Under the pieces are notes generated by a model that searched no databases, was not told the origin of the DNA, and saw only the letters and a list, made by a program, of their open reading frames with translations. Positions 17,691 through 26,144 of a stretch of DNA of 64,000 nucleotides are shown piece after piece. The position numbers and the translations under genes are program-made. Source of the DNA: Muribaculaceae bacterium (lineage in GTDB: Bacteria; Bacteroidota; Bacteroidia; Bacteroidales; Muribaculaceae); NCBI GenBank assembly GCA_017621055.1, contig JAGATX010000002.1:1-64000 (forward strand). Direction: 5' to 3'. Every line of letters begins with the position of its first letter. Position 1 is the stretch's first letter.

Positions 17691-19046
17691 ATGGAAAAAG
17701 TACAGAAAGCCAAAGGGAACGTGGTGGCCATAGTTGCCATGTTCTTCCTCTTTGCCATGATATCGTTCGTAACGAATCTGGCAGCCCCTCTGGGCACTAT
17801 TTGGAAAGGTCATTACGAGTGGTCCGGCATGCTCGGAAACATGATGAACTTTCTGGCATATCTCTTCATGGGCATACCTGCCGGCAAACTTCTCACAAGC
17901 ATAGGTTATAAGAAAACGGCGCTGTATGCCATGGTGGTCGGTCTTGTAGGCCTTGTCCTGCAGGGCCTGTCGTCGTTCGTAGGTACAGGAACGGGTGTCT
18001 TCGCCGTTGCCGGCCAGACAGTGATGCTCAACTTCCTGATATATCTCCTGGGCGCTTTTGTATGCGGCTTCTGCGTGTGCATGCTCAACACCGTTGTCAA
18101 TCCCATGCTCAACAGCCTTGGCGGCGGCGGTAACCGCGGCAACCAGCTCGTACAGGCCGGCGGCTCGTTCAACTCTCTGGCCGGCACGCTCACCCCTCTG
18201 TTCGTGGGCATGCTCGTGGGCCAGGTCACCGCTCAGACCAGCATGAACTCAGTCATGCCGCTGCTGCTCATAGCCATGGGCGTGTTTGTGGTGGCATTCA
18301 TCATCATCAGCGCCGTGAAGATACCTGAGCCCCACCGCACGGCCACCCGCAAGGCTGCAAGGAGCAAATATGGTCCGCTCAGCTTCCGCCACACTGTCCT
18401 GGGCGTTATTGGCATCTTCCTTTATGTAGGCATTGAGGTCGGTATTCCCGGAGAACTCATTTTCTATCTGAGCGATTCCCAGGTATCGGGAATCATGGAG
18501 AACGCCACTGCCGTTGCCGGCGGCATCGCCGCCATGTACTGGCTGCTCATGCTTGTGGGCCGTCTCATTTCGAGCGCCATTTCCGGCATGGTATCATCTA
18601 AGGTTCAGCTCACCGTAGTGTCGCTTGTGGCGATAGTTCTGGTACTGATAGCCATGTTCCTCCCCGGCGAAATGCGCATGTCCATGCCCTCGTATAGCCC
18701 GGCCGACGGTTTCGCCATGGCGGAGGTGCCGGCCAAGGCTCTCTTCCTGGTTCTGTGCGGCCTGTGCACATCGGTGATGTGGGGCGGCATCTTCAATCTT
18801 GCTGTGGAAGGGCTCGGAAAATATACTGCCGCGGCCTCCGGCCTGTTCATGACCATGGTTGTGGGTGGCGGCGTGATGCCTCTCATCCAGGATGCCATAG
18901 CCAATGCCTGCGGATATATGAATTCCTACTGGCTGGTTGTTGCCATGCTGGCATACCTGTTCTTCTATGCCGTGGCCGGATGCCGCAACGTCAATACCGA
19001 CATACCCGTCGATGACGAAACCGCACCCGACCTGCGCGACCTTTGA
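17691..19046 (+). CDS. MFS sugar permease of the FucP (FHS) group
   Basis: A 451-residue, 12-helix major facilitator protein. The segments FLAYLFMGIPAGKLLTSIGY and YKKTALYAMVVGLVGL resemble the fucose/glucose/galactose:H+ symporters of Bacteroidota. A central cytoplasmic loop is short and basic (about 205-225), and the C-terminal tail is acidic. The substrate is likely a monosaccharide. It precedes the oxalate genes but is separated from them by a hairpin at 19065-19103. It is not similar in sequence to the oxalate:formate antiporter OxlT as I recall it, so I do not assign it to oxalate. Confidence 0.82.
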   Translation: MEKVQKAKGNVVAIVAMFFLFAMISFVTNLAAPLGTIWKGHYEWSGMLGNMMNFLAYLFMGIPAGKLLTSIGYKKTALYAMVVGLVGLVLQGLSSFVGTGTGVFAVAGQTVMLNFLIYLLGAFVCGFCVCMLNTVVNPMLNSLGGGGNRGNQLVQAGGSFNSLAGTLTPLFVGMLVGQVTAQTSMNSVMPLLLIAMGVFVVAFIIISAVKIPEPHRTATRKAARSKYGPLSFRHTVLGVIGIFLYVGIEVGIPGELIFYLSDSQVSGIMENATAVAGGIAAMYWLLMLVGRLISSAISGMVSSKVQLTVVSLVAIVLVLIAMFLPGEMRMSMPSYSPADGFAMAEVPAKALFLVLCGLCTSVMWGGIFNLAVEGLGKYTAAASGLFMTMVVGGGVMPLIQDAIANACGYMNSYWLVVAMLAYLFFYAVAGCRNVNTDIPVDDETAPDLRDL

Positions 19047-19064
19047 TCTTTAGGCAGAATTTGT

Positions 19065-19103
19065 AACAAAAGCGGGAGCAAACCAAAGGTTCCCGCTTTT
19101 GTT
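19065..19103 (+). terminator. Hairpin terminator between the MFS gene and the oxalate genes
   Basis: A perfect 13-bp inverted repeat (19065-19077 with 19091-19103) whose 3' arm ends in TTTTGTT. It separates the MFS gene from frc. Confidence 0.7.
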
Positions 19104-19161
19104 ATATATGTAGTAAAAATTTCTATAAATATATATAACGAATTTTCAAAACATAACCAAA

Positions 19162-20466
19162 ATGAACACCGCACCTCTACAAGGAATTAAAGTCGTCGAT
19201 TTCACCAACGTACAATCCGGCCCGTCGTGTACACAGCTGCTGGCGTGGCTCGGCGCTGAAGTAATAAAAATAGAACGTCCCGGCAAAGGCGACGCCACAC
19301 GAAACGAACTGCAGTTCGATCCCAACGAACCGTCGTACTACTTCCTTCAGCTCAACTCCGACAAGAAATCGCTTACCCTCGACGCCGCCACACCCGACGG
19401 CAAGGCCATCCTCACCAAGCTCATCGAGGGCGCCGACATCTTCATCGAAAACCTTCACCCCGGGGCTATGGATAAACTGGGCTTCAGCTGGGAGGAAGTC
19501 CACAAAATCAATCCGCGTTGTATCTACGGCACCATCAAAGGTTTCCCCGTATCGTCGAAGTTCGCAAACCTCAAGGCCTACGAGCCTGTGGCTCAGGTGA
19601 CGGCTGCCGCAGCATCCACCACCGGCTGGTGGGAAGGCGACAACGCCGTGCCCACACAGAGCGGCGCCGCCTTAGGCGACTCCAACACCGGCATGCACAT
19701 GACCATCGGTCTGCTCGCCGCACTGCAGCAGCGCGAGCGCACAGGTGTGGGCAGTTTCGTATATCAGAGCATGCACAATGCCTGCCTGAACCTCTGCCGT
19801 ATCAAAACACGCGACCAGCTGACTCTCGACCGCATAGGCTATCTAACTCAGTATCCGCAGTACCCCAACCAGAAATTCCCCGACTATGTTCCCCGCTCGG
19901 GCAACCAGGAGGGTAGCGGCGTACTCGGATGGACATATAAGTGCAAAGGCTGGGAAACAGACCCCAACGCTTATGCCTACATCATCCTCCAGCGTGGCGC
20001 CAAGGACTTCGAGAAGGCGTGCGCCGCTCTCGGCTTCGAGGACTGGCTCACCAACCCCGATTTCAACACCGCCGATGCGCGCGACCGCCACAAACAGGAA
20101 ATCTACGCCCGCATACAGGCGTGGGCCATCGACAAGGATAAATACGAAATCGTCGACTTGCTGGCACCTGCCGGCGTGCCCTGCGCACCTGTGCTCTCGA
20201 CAAAGGAAATAATGAACGACGAGAGCCTGTACGACGGCAATACCCTTGTGAAAATCAATCAGGGCGGTAATATCGGCGAGTTCGTCACCGTTGGCGTGCC
20301 TTTCACCATCTCCGACTATCAGCCTACCTACGGCCCGTGCCCCGATCTTGGCGAGAACACCGTGGAAGTGCTGACCTCGCTGGGCTATACTCCCGAACAG
20401 ATCGAGACTTTCAAGGCCAACGGCACCACGGCACCGTTGCCCAAAGTTCCGGAAAACAACAAGTAA
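19162..20466 (+). CDS. frc: Formyl-CoA:oxalate CoA-transferase
   Basis: A 434-residue class III (CaiB/BaiF) CoA-transferase that moves CoA from formyl-CoA to oxalate, making oxalyl-CoA in the cytosol. The catalytic aspartate is Asp173 in GAALGDSNTGMHM, equivalent to Asp169 of Oxalobacter Frc; YKCKGWETDPNAYAYI in the C-terminal half is typical of the Frc/YfdW group rather than of carnitine or 2-methylacyl-CoA members. The glycine-rich loop before it reads GNQEGSGVLGW instead of the GGGGQPGW I recall in characterised enzymes. The next gene is oxalyl-CoA decarboxylase, 78 bases on, which confirms the pathway. No clear -7 element was seen in the AT-rich upstream region. Confidence 0.9.
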   Translation: MNTAPLQGIKVVDFTNVQSGPSCTQLLAWLGAEVIKIERPGKGDATRNELQFDPNEPSYYFLQLNSDKKSLTLDAATPDGKAILTKLIEGADIFIENLHPGAMDKLGFSWEEVHKINPRCIYGTIKGFPVSSKFANLKAYEPVAQVTAAAASTTGWWEGDNAVPTQSGAALGDSNTGMHMTIGLLAALQQRERTGVGSFVYQSMHNACLNLCRIKTRDQLTLDRIGYLTQYPQYPNQKFPDYVPRSGNQEGSGVLGWTYKCKGWETDPNAYAYIILQRGAKDFEKACAALGFEDWLTNPDFNTADARDRHKQEIYARIQAWAIDKDKYEIVDLLAPAGVPCAPVLSTKEIMNDESLYDGNTLVKINQGGNIGEFVTVGVPFTISDYQPTYGPCPDLGENTVEVLTSLGYTPEQIETFKANGTTAPLPKVPENNK

Positions 20467-20490
20467 ACTCACTGACCGCATCGATAATTC

Positions 20491-20527
20491 TCAGGATTTC
20501 AGGCCGCCGGCCGGTCTGAAATCCTGA
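20491..20527 (+). other. Intercistronic hairpin between frc and oxc
   Basis: A perfect 12-bp inverted repeat (20491-20502 with 20516-20527), extendable by several more pairs into its GC-rich centre. No T-run follows, so it is more likely an RNA-stability or processing element than a terminator. Confidence 0.65.
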
Positions 20528-20544
20528 ATAAACCATATACTTCC

Positions 20545-22281
20545 ATGGCAACAATATCAGCCCCTTCGGCGCCGGCACCTTCCTATCCAGCACAGGTTAC
20601 GGGTATGGACATCCTTGCCCGCGCCCTCAAGATGGTGGGAATCGACACCATGTATGGCCTTGTGGGCATACCGGTCACCGATTTCTCATATATAGCGCAG
20701 AGTCGCGGCATACGTTTTGTGGGTTTCCGCCACGAGCAGCAGGCCGGCATGGCCGCCGCTACTCACGGCTACCTCACCGGCAAGCCCGCCGTGCTTCTCA
20801 CTGTTTCGTCGCTTGGCTTCCTCAACGGCCTGACAGCCACCACCAACGCCACGGTGAACTGTTACCCGATGATACAGATCAGCGGCAGCAGTGTGCGCGA
20901 GCCTATCGACCTGGACCAGGGCACTTACGAGGGTCTTGACCAGCTCAACGCAGCAAAGCCCTTCGTCAAGGCAGCTTACCGCGTGAATAAGCCCGAAGAT
21001 ATCCCCACGGCGGTTGTGCGCGCTTACCGTGCCGCCGTGTCGGGGCGTCCAGGCGGCGTATATCTGGACGTCACCACACCGTGCCTCGGCGCTATAATGA
21101 ATGCCACCGACGCCGACAAACTATTCTACGAGCCTGTGGATCTCTGCCCGTCAGCGCCGCCGGCTCCCGAAGCCGTGAAACGTGCAGCCGCTCTTATAGC
21201 CTCGGCGAAGAAACCGGCCATACTCATCGGCAAGGGCGCCGCTTACGCACGTGTGGAAGATCAGCTCAAAATACTGGTGGAAACCACTGGAATACCCTAT
21301 TTCCCCATGTCGATGGCCAAAGGCGTTCTGCCTGACGACGGGCCGCTCAGCGCCCTGGCATGCCGCTCCACAATCATGGAGGAAGCCGACGTAGTAGTCC
21401 TCGTGGGCGCACGCCTCAACTGGCTGCTGTCGCGCGGCCACGGCAAATGGAGCGCCGACACCAAGTTCGTGCAGCTCGATATCCAGCCTACCGAGATAGA
21501 CTGCAACCGTCCTATCGCCGCTCCTGTGGTGGGCGACCTCAACAGCAGCCTCAACGCCCTGCTGGCCGAACTGCCTCAGTACAAAATGAATATGGACCCC
21601 GCTTGGGTACCGTCGCTGCAGGCACAGACAAAGACCAAGAACGCCAAGTTCGCCGCACGTCTGGCCGCCAACGCCGCCGCACAGCCCATGGACCACTGGA
21701 CGGCGCTCGGCGCCATCAAGCCCGTTCTGGAGGCCAATCCGGACGTTATCCTCGTGAACGAAGGCGCCAACACCCTCGATGATACACGCGACGCCATAAA
21801 CATGAGCCTGCCGCGCCACCGCGTGGACTGCGCCACATGGGCCATCATGGGCATGGGCATGGGCTCGGCCATAGGCGCCGCCGTGGCCACCGGCAAGAGC
21901 GTGGTAGCCGTCGAAGGCGACAGTGCCTTCGGTTTCTCGGGCATGGATTTCAGCACCATCTGCCGCTTCAAGCTCCCCGTCACCGTGGTTATCTTCAACA
22001 ACGGCGGTATCTACAACGGCGTGGGCGTGAACCTCAGCGGTAACGGCGATCCCGCACCCACTACCCTCGATGTCAAGGCCCGCTATGATAAGCTCGGCGA
22101 GGCGTTCGGCGCCACAAGCTACTATGTCACCACCCCGCAGGAACTTGCCGACGCCCTCAAGGAGGCCATAGCCTCGAAGGCTCCCGCAATGATAGACGTG
22201 CAGCTCGCCGCAGACTCCGGAAAGGAAAGCGGCCACATCGGCTATCTCAATCCGGAAGCTCTCGAGCACATAACAGTATAA
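20545..22281 (+). CDS. oxc: Oxalyl-CoA decarboxylase (thiamine diphosphate enzyme)
   Basis: A 578-residue ThDP enzyme that decarboxylates oxalyl-CoA to formyl-CoA and CO2. The N-terminal ThDP pyrimidine domain has YGLVGIPVTDF and the catalytic Glu in FRHEQQAG (about residue 66); the central domain has the GKGAAYA and GARLNWLLSRGHGK segments; the C-terminal domain has LVNEGANTLDDTRD and the ThDP/Mg motif EGDSAFGFSGMDFSTICR ending near NNGGIYNG. These stretches closely follow the Oxalobacter enzyme and differ from acetolactate synthase. The N-terminal 18 residues form a Pro/Ala-rich extension. It lies between frc and an AEC permease. Confidence 0.92.
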   Translation: MATISAPSAPAPSYPAQVTGMDILARALKMVGIDTMYGLVGIPVTDFSYIAQSRGIRFVGFRHEQQAGMAAATHGYLTGKPAVLLTVSSLGFLNGLTATTNATVNCYPMIQISGSSVREPIDLDQGTYEGLDQLNAAKPFVKAAYRVNKPEDIPTAVVRAYRAAVSGRPGGVYLDVTTPCLGAIMNATDADKLFYEPVDLCPSAPPAPEAVKRAAALIASAKKPAILIGKGAAYARVEDQLKILVETTGIPYFPMSMAKGVLPDDGPLSALACRSTIMEEADVVVLVGARLNWLLSRGHGKWSADTKFVQLDIQPTEIDCNRPIAAPVVGDLNSSLNALLAELPQYKMNMDPAWVPSLQAQTKTKNAKFAARLAANAAAQPMDHWTALGAIKPVLEANPDVILVNEGANTLDDTRDAINMSLPRHRVDCATWAIMGMGMGSAIGAAVATGKSVVAVEGDSAFGFSGMDFSTICRFKLPVTVVIFNNGGIYNGVGVNLSGNGDPAPTTLDVKARYDKLGEAFGATSYYVTTPQELADALKEAIASKAPAMIDVQLAADSGKESGHIGYLNPEALEHITV

Positions 22282-22287
22282 CCCTAA

Positions 22288-22331
22288 GCACCCGGCTGCG
22301 CACACCCGGCGGCCGGGCGCTTTTCTTCTTT
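22288..22331 (+). terminator. GC-rich hairpin with T-rich tail after oxc
   Basis: A 9-bp stem with one mismatch (22288-22296 with 22312-22320) followed by TTTTCTTCTTT. It could reduce expression of the permease relative to the enzymes rather than stop it completely. Confidence 0.6.
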
Positions 22332-22368
22332 CTTTCCAAATTACTCACCCCTTTCCCCGTATTCAACT

Positions 22369-23334
22369 ATGTTACACATCATATTGTACGCCATAGTGCC
22401 TATTTTCGTGGTGATGGCTCTGGGGTATTTCTCAGGCAAAGCGGGTGCTTTCAGCGGCGCCAACGCACGCACCCTAAACAAGGTGGTGCTGAACTACGCA
22501 TTGCCAGCAGCCCTGTTCATCTCCATCATCAAGGCCAACAGAGAGATGCTGTGGCTTGACCTCAAACTCACCATCGTGGCATTCACGGTGCTTATCGCCT
22601 GCTTCTTCCTCGTTTACTTCGTGTTCCGCTATCTCTACAAGGACACCAAAGGCGAGTCGGCCGTGTCGGCGCTTATCAGCGGTTCGCCGACCATCGGTTT
22701 TCTGGGCTTTGCCGTGCTGGAGCCTATTTTCGGCACGTCGGCATCGGTGGGTCTGGTTATAGCCATCGTGGCCATCGAGGTGAATGCCATAGGTATCCCC
22801 CTCGGGTTGTGCCTGCTCAACAGCGGCAACCAGACCGTGGGCGCCGACGGCAAGAAACCCAATCCGTGGCTGCCGGTACTAAACGCCATCAAGCAGCCGG
22901 TTGCATGGGCACCCATCCTTGCTGTAATCCTTGTGCTGTGCGGCCTTAAATGGCCGGCATACCTGTCGCCGTCGTTCACCCTGCTGTCCGGCGCCAACGC
23001 CTCGGTGGCCTGCTTCGCCGCAGGCATAACCCTGTCGTCGGTCAAGGTATCGCTCAACGGCCAGGTATTCATGGGCACATTCCTCAAGCTGATAATCATG
23101 CCGCTGGCAATTCTTGCCGTCGGTCTGCTGGTGCACATGGATCCTACCAACCTCAAGATGCTCGTTGTGGCAGCCGCCCTGCCGCCGGCATTCTCGGGCA
23201 TCATTATCGCCAGCCGCTACAACACCTATGTTGCCACGGGCACCTCATCGCTGGCAGTGAGCACGCTGCTGTTCATGGCCGCCTGCCCCTTCTGGATATG
23301 GCTCACCGACGTGGCTCTCAAAATGTTTGCCTGA
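22369..23334 (+). CDS. AEC-family permease, probable oxalate/formate carrier
   Basis: A 321-residue inner-membrane protein with about ten helices in the auxin efflux carrier (AEC) fold; a central loop near residues 160-172 separates two halves, and the second half ends with PPAFSGIIIASRYNTYVATG. AEC members move small carboxylates, for example malonate. It sits 87 bases after oxc, the same place as yfdV in the E. coli frc-oxc operon, so import of oxalate or export of formate is the best guess. The substrate is inferred from context only. A strong hairpin terminator closes the operon. Confidence 0.82.
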   Translation: MLHIILYAIVPIFVVMALGYFSGKAGAFSGANARTLNKVVLNYALPAALFISIIKANREMLWLDLKLTIVAFTVLIACFFLVYFVFRYLYKDTKGESAVSALISGSPTIGFLGFAVLEPIFGTSASVGLVIAIVAIEVNAIGIPLGLCLLNSGNQTVGADGKKPNPWLPVLNAIKQPVAWAPILAVILVLCGLKWPAYLSPSFTLLSGANASVACFAAGITLSSVKVSLNGQVFMGTFLKLIIMPLAILAVGLLVHMDPTNLKMLVVAAALPPAFSGIIIASRYNTYVATGTSSLAVSTLLFMAACPFWIWLTDVALKMFA

Positions 23335-23357
23335 CGTCGTCCAGGTAAGACAAAAAA

Positions 23358-23399
23358 CCTCCGCCACACACCACACAAAGGCTCCGGCGGGGGCTTTTT
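23358..23399 (+). terminator. Intrinsic terminator closing the oxalate operon
   Basis: An 8-bp stem with one G-T pair (23358-23365 with 23386-23393), a 20-base loop and five T. Confidence 0.7.
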
Positions 23400-23444
23400 G
23401 TGTAATTTAACAATCTCTGTTGCCCGCAAGGACGATAATTTGCT

Positions 23445-23452
23445 TATTTTTG
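23445..23452 (+). promoter_or_regulatory. -7 promoter element for the acyl-CoA ligase operon
   Basis: TATTTTTG matches TAnnTTTG. A TTG 22 bases upstream (23420-23422) is a possible -33 element with long spacing. Confidence 0.55.
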
Positions 23453-23477
23453 CATTCTATAACAGCCCCTACCGACA

Positions 23478-25133
23478 ATGGAAGCTCAAGACAACATTAT
23501 CAAATATATAGAACAGACCCTCCGCGACAACTGGAACCTGGAGGCGTTCACCAATTTTCACGGCACAACATATCTCTACCGCGATGTAGCGCGCAAAATT
23601 GCCAAGATACACATAATGTTCCGCAAAGCCGGCATCGCCAAGGGCGACCGCGTGGCTTTCTGCGGCGCCAACAGTGCCGAATGGGCCGTGGCTTTTCTGG
23701 CATCGCTGACCTACGGCACGGTATCGGTTCCCATCCTCAACGATTTCAAGCCCGAGACCATACATCACCTTGTGAACCACAGCGGTGCGCGCGTTCTCTT
23801 TACCGATGCGCACATTTGGAGCAAACTGTCGCCCGACGATATGCCGGAACTGGTAGCCGTGGTGCTCAACACCGACTATTCGCTGCTGCTGAGCCGCTCC
23901 AAGTCCATTGACCGCGCACGCTCCAACCTCAACAAATACTTCGGCGAGGAATATCCCGAGCGCTTCACTGCCGCGGATATCAGTTACTGCAGCCCCGCTG
24001 CCGGTGATCTGGCGCTGATAAACTATACTTCCGGCTCGATGGGTTTCTCTAAGGGTGTGATGCTGTCCTACGACAACCTTTGGAGCAATGTGCAGTACAG
24101 TATCGACGGTCTCGACTTCCTCAAGCCCGGCGACACCATGCTGTCGATGCTGCCCATGGCTCATATGTACGGCCTGATGATAGAGGTGATTCATCCTTTT
24201 GTCAAGGGTTGCCACATTTTCTTCCTCAACCGCACGCCCTCGCCCAAAGTGATAATGGAGGCTTTCGCCGAGGTGCGCCCCAAACTCGTGGTGGCCGTGC
24301 CTCTGATTATCGAGAAGATTGTGCGCACACGCATTTTCCCACTGCTCGACAAGCCCCTGATGAAAGTGCTTCTCCATTTGCCTTTTGTCGATTCGCACCT
24401 GCTGGCTAAGGTCAAGAAAGGGCTTGCCGACGCCTTCGGCGGCAACCTGCTGGAGCTTATCATCGGCGGCGCTCCGCTGAGCAAGGATGTGGAGACGTTC
24501 CTGCGGAAGATACAATTCCCTTATACCGTAGGCTACGGCATGACCGAATGCGGGCCGCTGGTGGCGTATGCCCCCTGGGACATACAGCGGCCGGCCTCGT
24601 GCGGCAAAATTGTGCCGAGAATGGAGGCACGCATCGACTCGCCCGACCCCGCCAACGTGCCGGGCGTGCTGTGGGTGCGCGGCCGCAATGTGATGAAGGG
24701 CTATTATCGCAACGACGAGGCAACAAAGGCCGTGTTCGACGCCGACGGGTGGATGAACACCGGCGATATATGCCAGATCGACGCTGATGGGTTCGTTTAC
24801 ATCCGCGGACGCGACAAAAACATGATCCTCGGTCCTTCAGGGCAGAATATCTACCCCGAAGAAATAGAGGTCAAACTCTCGACGATGCCATATGTGGCCG
24901 AATGCCTGGTGGTTGACCGCGGCGGACGCCTCACAGCCCTGGTTGTGCCCGACCTCGACCTGACACAGCGTCAGAAAGTAGGTGACAGCGAGCTTTCCGA
25001 CATCATGAAGCAGGACATCACGGCGCTCAACCACGATCTGCCGTCTTACAGTCAGATTTCCGATGTGGAAATAATGAAAGAGGAGTTCGAAAAAACTCCC
25101 AAACGCTCCATAAAACGATATCTTTACAAATGA
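23478..25133 (+). CDS. AMP-forming acyl-CoA ligase (FadD-like)
   Basis: A 551-residue adenylate-forming enzyme that activates a carboxylic acid, most likely a medium- or long-chain fatty acid, to its CoA thioester through an acyl-AMP. The P-loop-like motif YTSGSMGFSKG spans residues 183-193; the A5 motif is YGMTECGP, the A7 motif DGWMNTGDICQIDADGFVYI, and A8 IRGRDKNMILGPSGQNIYPEEIE. The C-terminal catalytic lysine is in TPKRSIKRYLYK. It starts a run of four overlapping genes; the ATG of bioB overlaps its stop by 4 bases. A role in feeding pimeloyl precursors to biotin synthesis is conceivable but unproven. Confidence 0.87.
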   Translation: MEAQDNIIKYIEQTLRDNWNLEAFTNFHGTTYLYRDVARKIAKIHIMFRKAGIAKGDRVAFCGANSAEWAVAFLASLTYGTVSVPILNDFKPETIHHLVNHSGARVLFTDAHIWSKLSPDDMPELVAVVLNTDYSLLLSRSKSIDRARSNLNKYFGEEYPERFTAADISYCSPAAGDLALINYTSGSMGFSKGVMLSYDNLWSNVQYSIDGLDFLKPGDTMLSMLPMAHMYGLMIEVIHPFVKGCHIFFLNRTPSPKVIMEAFAEVRPKLVVAVPLIIEKIVRTRIFPLLDKPLMKVLLHLPFVDSHLLAKVKKGLADAFGGNLLELIIGGAPLSKDVETFLRKIQFPYTVGYGMTECGPLVAYAPWDIQRPASCGKIVPRMEARIDSPDPANVPGVLWVRGRNVMKGYYRNDEATKAVFDADGWMNTGDICQIDADGFVYIRGRDKNMILGPSGQNIYPEEIEVKLSTMPYVAECLVVDRGGRLTALVVPDLDLTQRQKVGDSELSDIMKQDITALNHDLPSYSQISDVEIMKEEFEKTPKRSIKRYLYK

Positions 25134-26143
25134 AAACGACGAATGCCGCCGACGAGGTGGCGCTGGCCGACCGTTGCGCCGATATGATTATCGGCGGCGG
25201 CGACCTTGATGACGATACCCTCTATCTCCTCGCCGACATAGCCACCGACGAGGGGCGGCAGGCGCTTCGGCGCGGTGCGCGGCGCATAACCGCCGCAGTA
25301 AGCCCCCGCGACTTCGATTTCTGTTCCATTGTCAACGCCCGCTCGGGCCGTTGTTCCGAGAACTGCAAATGGTGCGCCCAGAGCGCACATTTCAAAACCG
25401 GGTGCGATACCTACGACATTGTGGATGCCGACGAAGCGCGTCGCGTGGCACGCTACAACGCTGCGTGCGGTATCGGTCGGTTCTCGCTGGTGGCCAGCGG
25501 CAAGGCCGTGCACGGCCGCGCCCTCGCCGCAATGGCCGACATACTGCGCGACGTGCGCCGCCACGACGGCATCAGCACATGCGCATCGATGGGTCTCCTC
25601 GGTGCCGACGAGCTCAAAGTGCTTGTCGACGCCGGTGTGCGACGTTATCACTGCAACCTGGAGACGGCTCCATCGTTCTTCCCCGCGCTGTGCACCACCC
25701 ACACTCAGGCCGACAAGATGGCCACCATTGAGGCCGCCCGTGCTCTCGGCATGGAGATCTGCAGCGGAGGCATTATCGGCATGGGCGAGAGCCGGCGCCA
25801 ACGCATGGAGCTGGCTGTCACGCTCCGCGAGGTGCGCCCCGTTTCGATACCTATTAACATCCTCAGCCCTATACCTGGCACTCCGCTGGCCGACGTTCCC
25901 CCTATCAGCGAGGACGAGATTATCGATACCGTGGCAATGTTCCGATATGCTCACCCGCGCATATACCTGCGTTTTGCCGGAGGCCGCGCGCGTCTCAGCC
26001 GCCGTACCCTTACCGAGGCCATGCTCACGGGCATAAACGGTGCCATTGCCGGCGATCTACTCACCACTGTGGGAAGTACCGTGGCCGATGACCGTGTTTC
26101 CGTCGCCGAGGCCGGATATACTTTGCCCGATGACAAAGCCTGA
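25130..26143 (+). CDS. bioB: Biotin synthase
   Basis: A 337-residue radical SAM enzyme that inserts sulfur into dethiobiotin. The radical SAM cluster cysteines are C75, C79 and C82 in CSENCKWCAQS, preceded by FCSIVNARSGR. Later family motifs include CASMGLL, YHCNLETAPSFFP and GGIIGMGES. The C-terminal segment RFAGGRARLS with LTTVGST fits BioB, although the usual CNHCHE-like end found in some relatives is absent. It overlaps the ligase stop by 4 bases and is followed 1 base later by the methyltransferase. No bioA, bioD or bioF is nearby, so biotin synthesis genes are scattered. Confidence 0.9.
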   Translation: MKTTNAADEVALADRCADMIIGGGDLDDDTLYLLADIATDEGRQALRRGARRITAAVSPRDFDFCSIVNARSGRCSENCKWCAQSAHFKTGCDTYDIVDADEARRVARYNAACGIGRFSLVASGKAVHGRALAAMADILRDVRRHDGISTCASMGLLGADELKVLVDAGVRRYHCNLETAPSFFPALCTTHTQADKMATIEAARALGMEICSGGIIGMGESRRQRMELAVTLREVRPVSIPINILSPIPGTPLADVPPISEDEIIDTVAMFRYAHPRIYLRFAGGRARLSRRTLTEAMLTGINGAIAGDLLTTVGSTVADDRVSVAEAGYTLPDDKA

Positions 26144-26144
26144 C

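Noticed and set aside
17691-19046. The MFS gene as an oxalate:formate antiporter
   Set aside because: Its sequence follows the FucP group, and a hairpin separates it from the oxalate genes.
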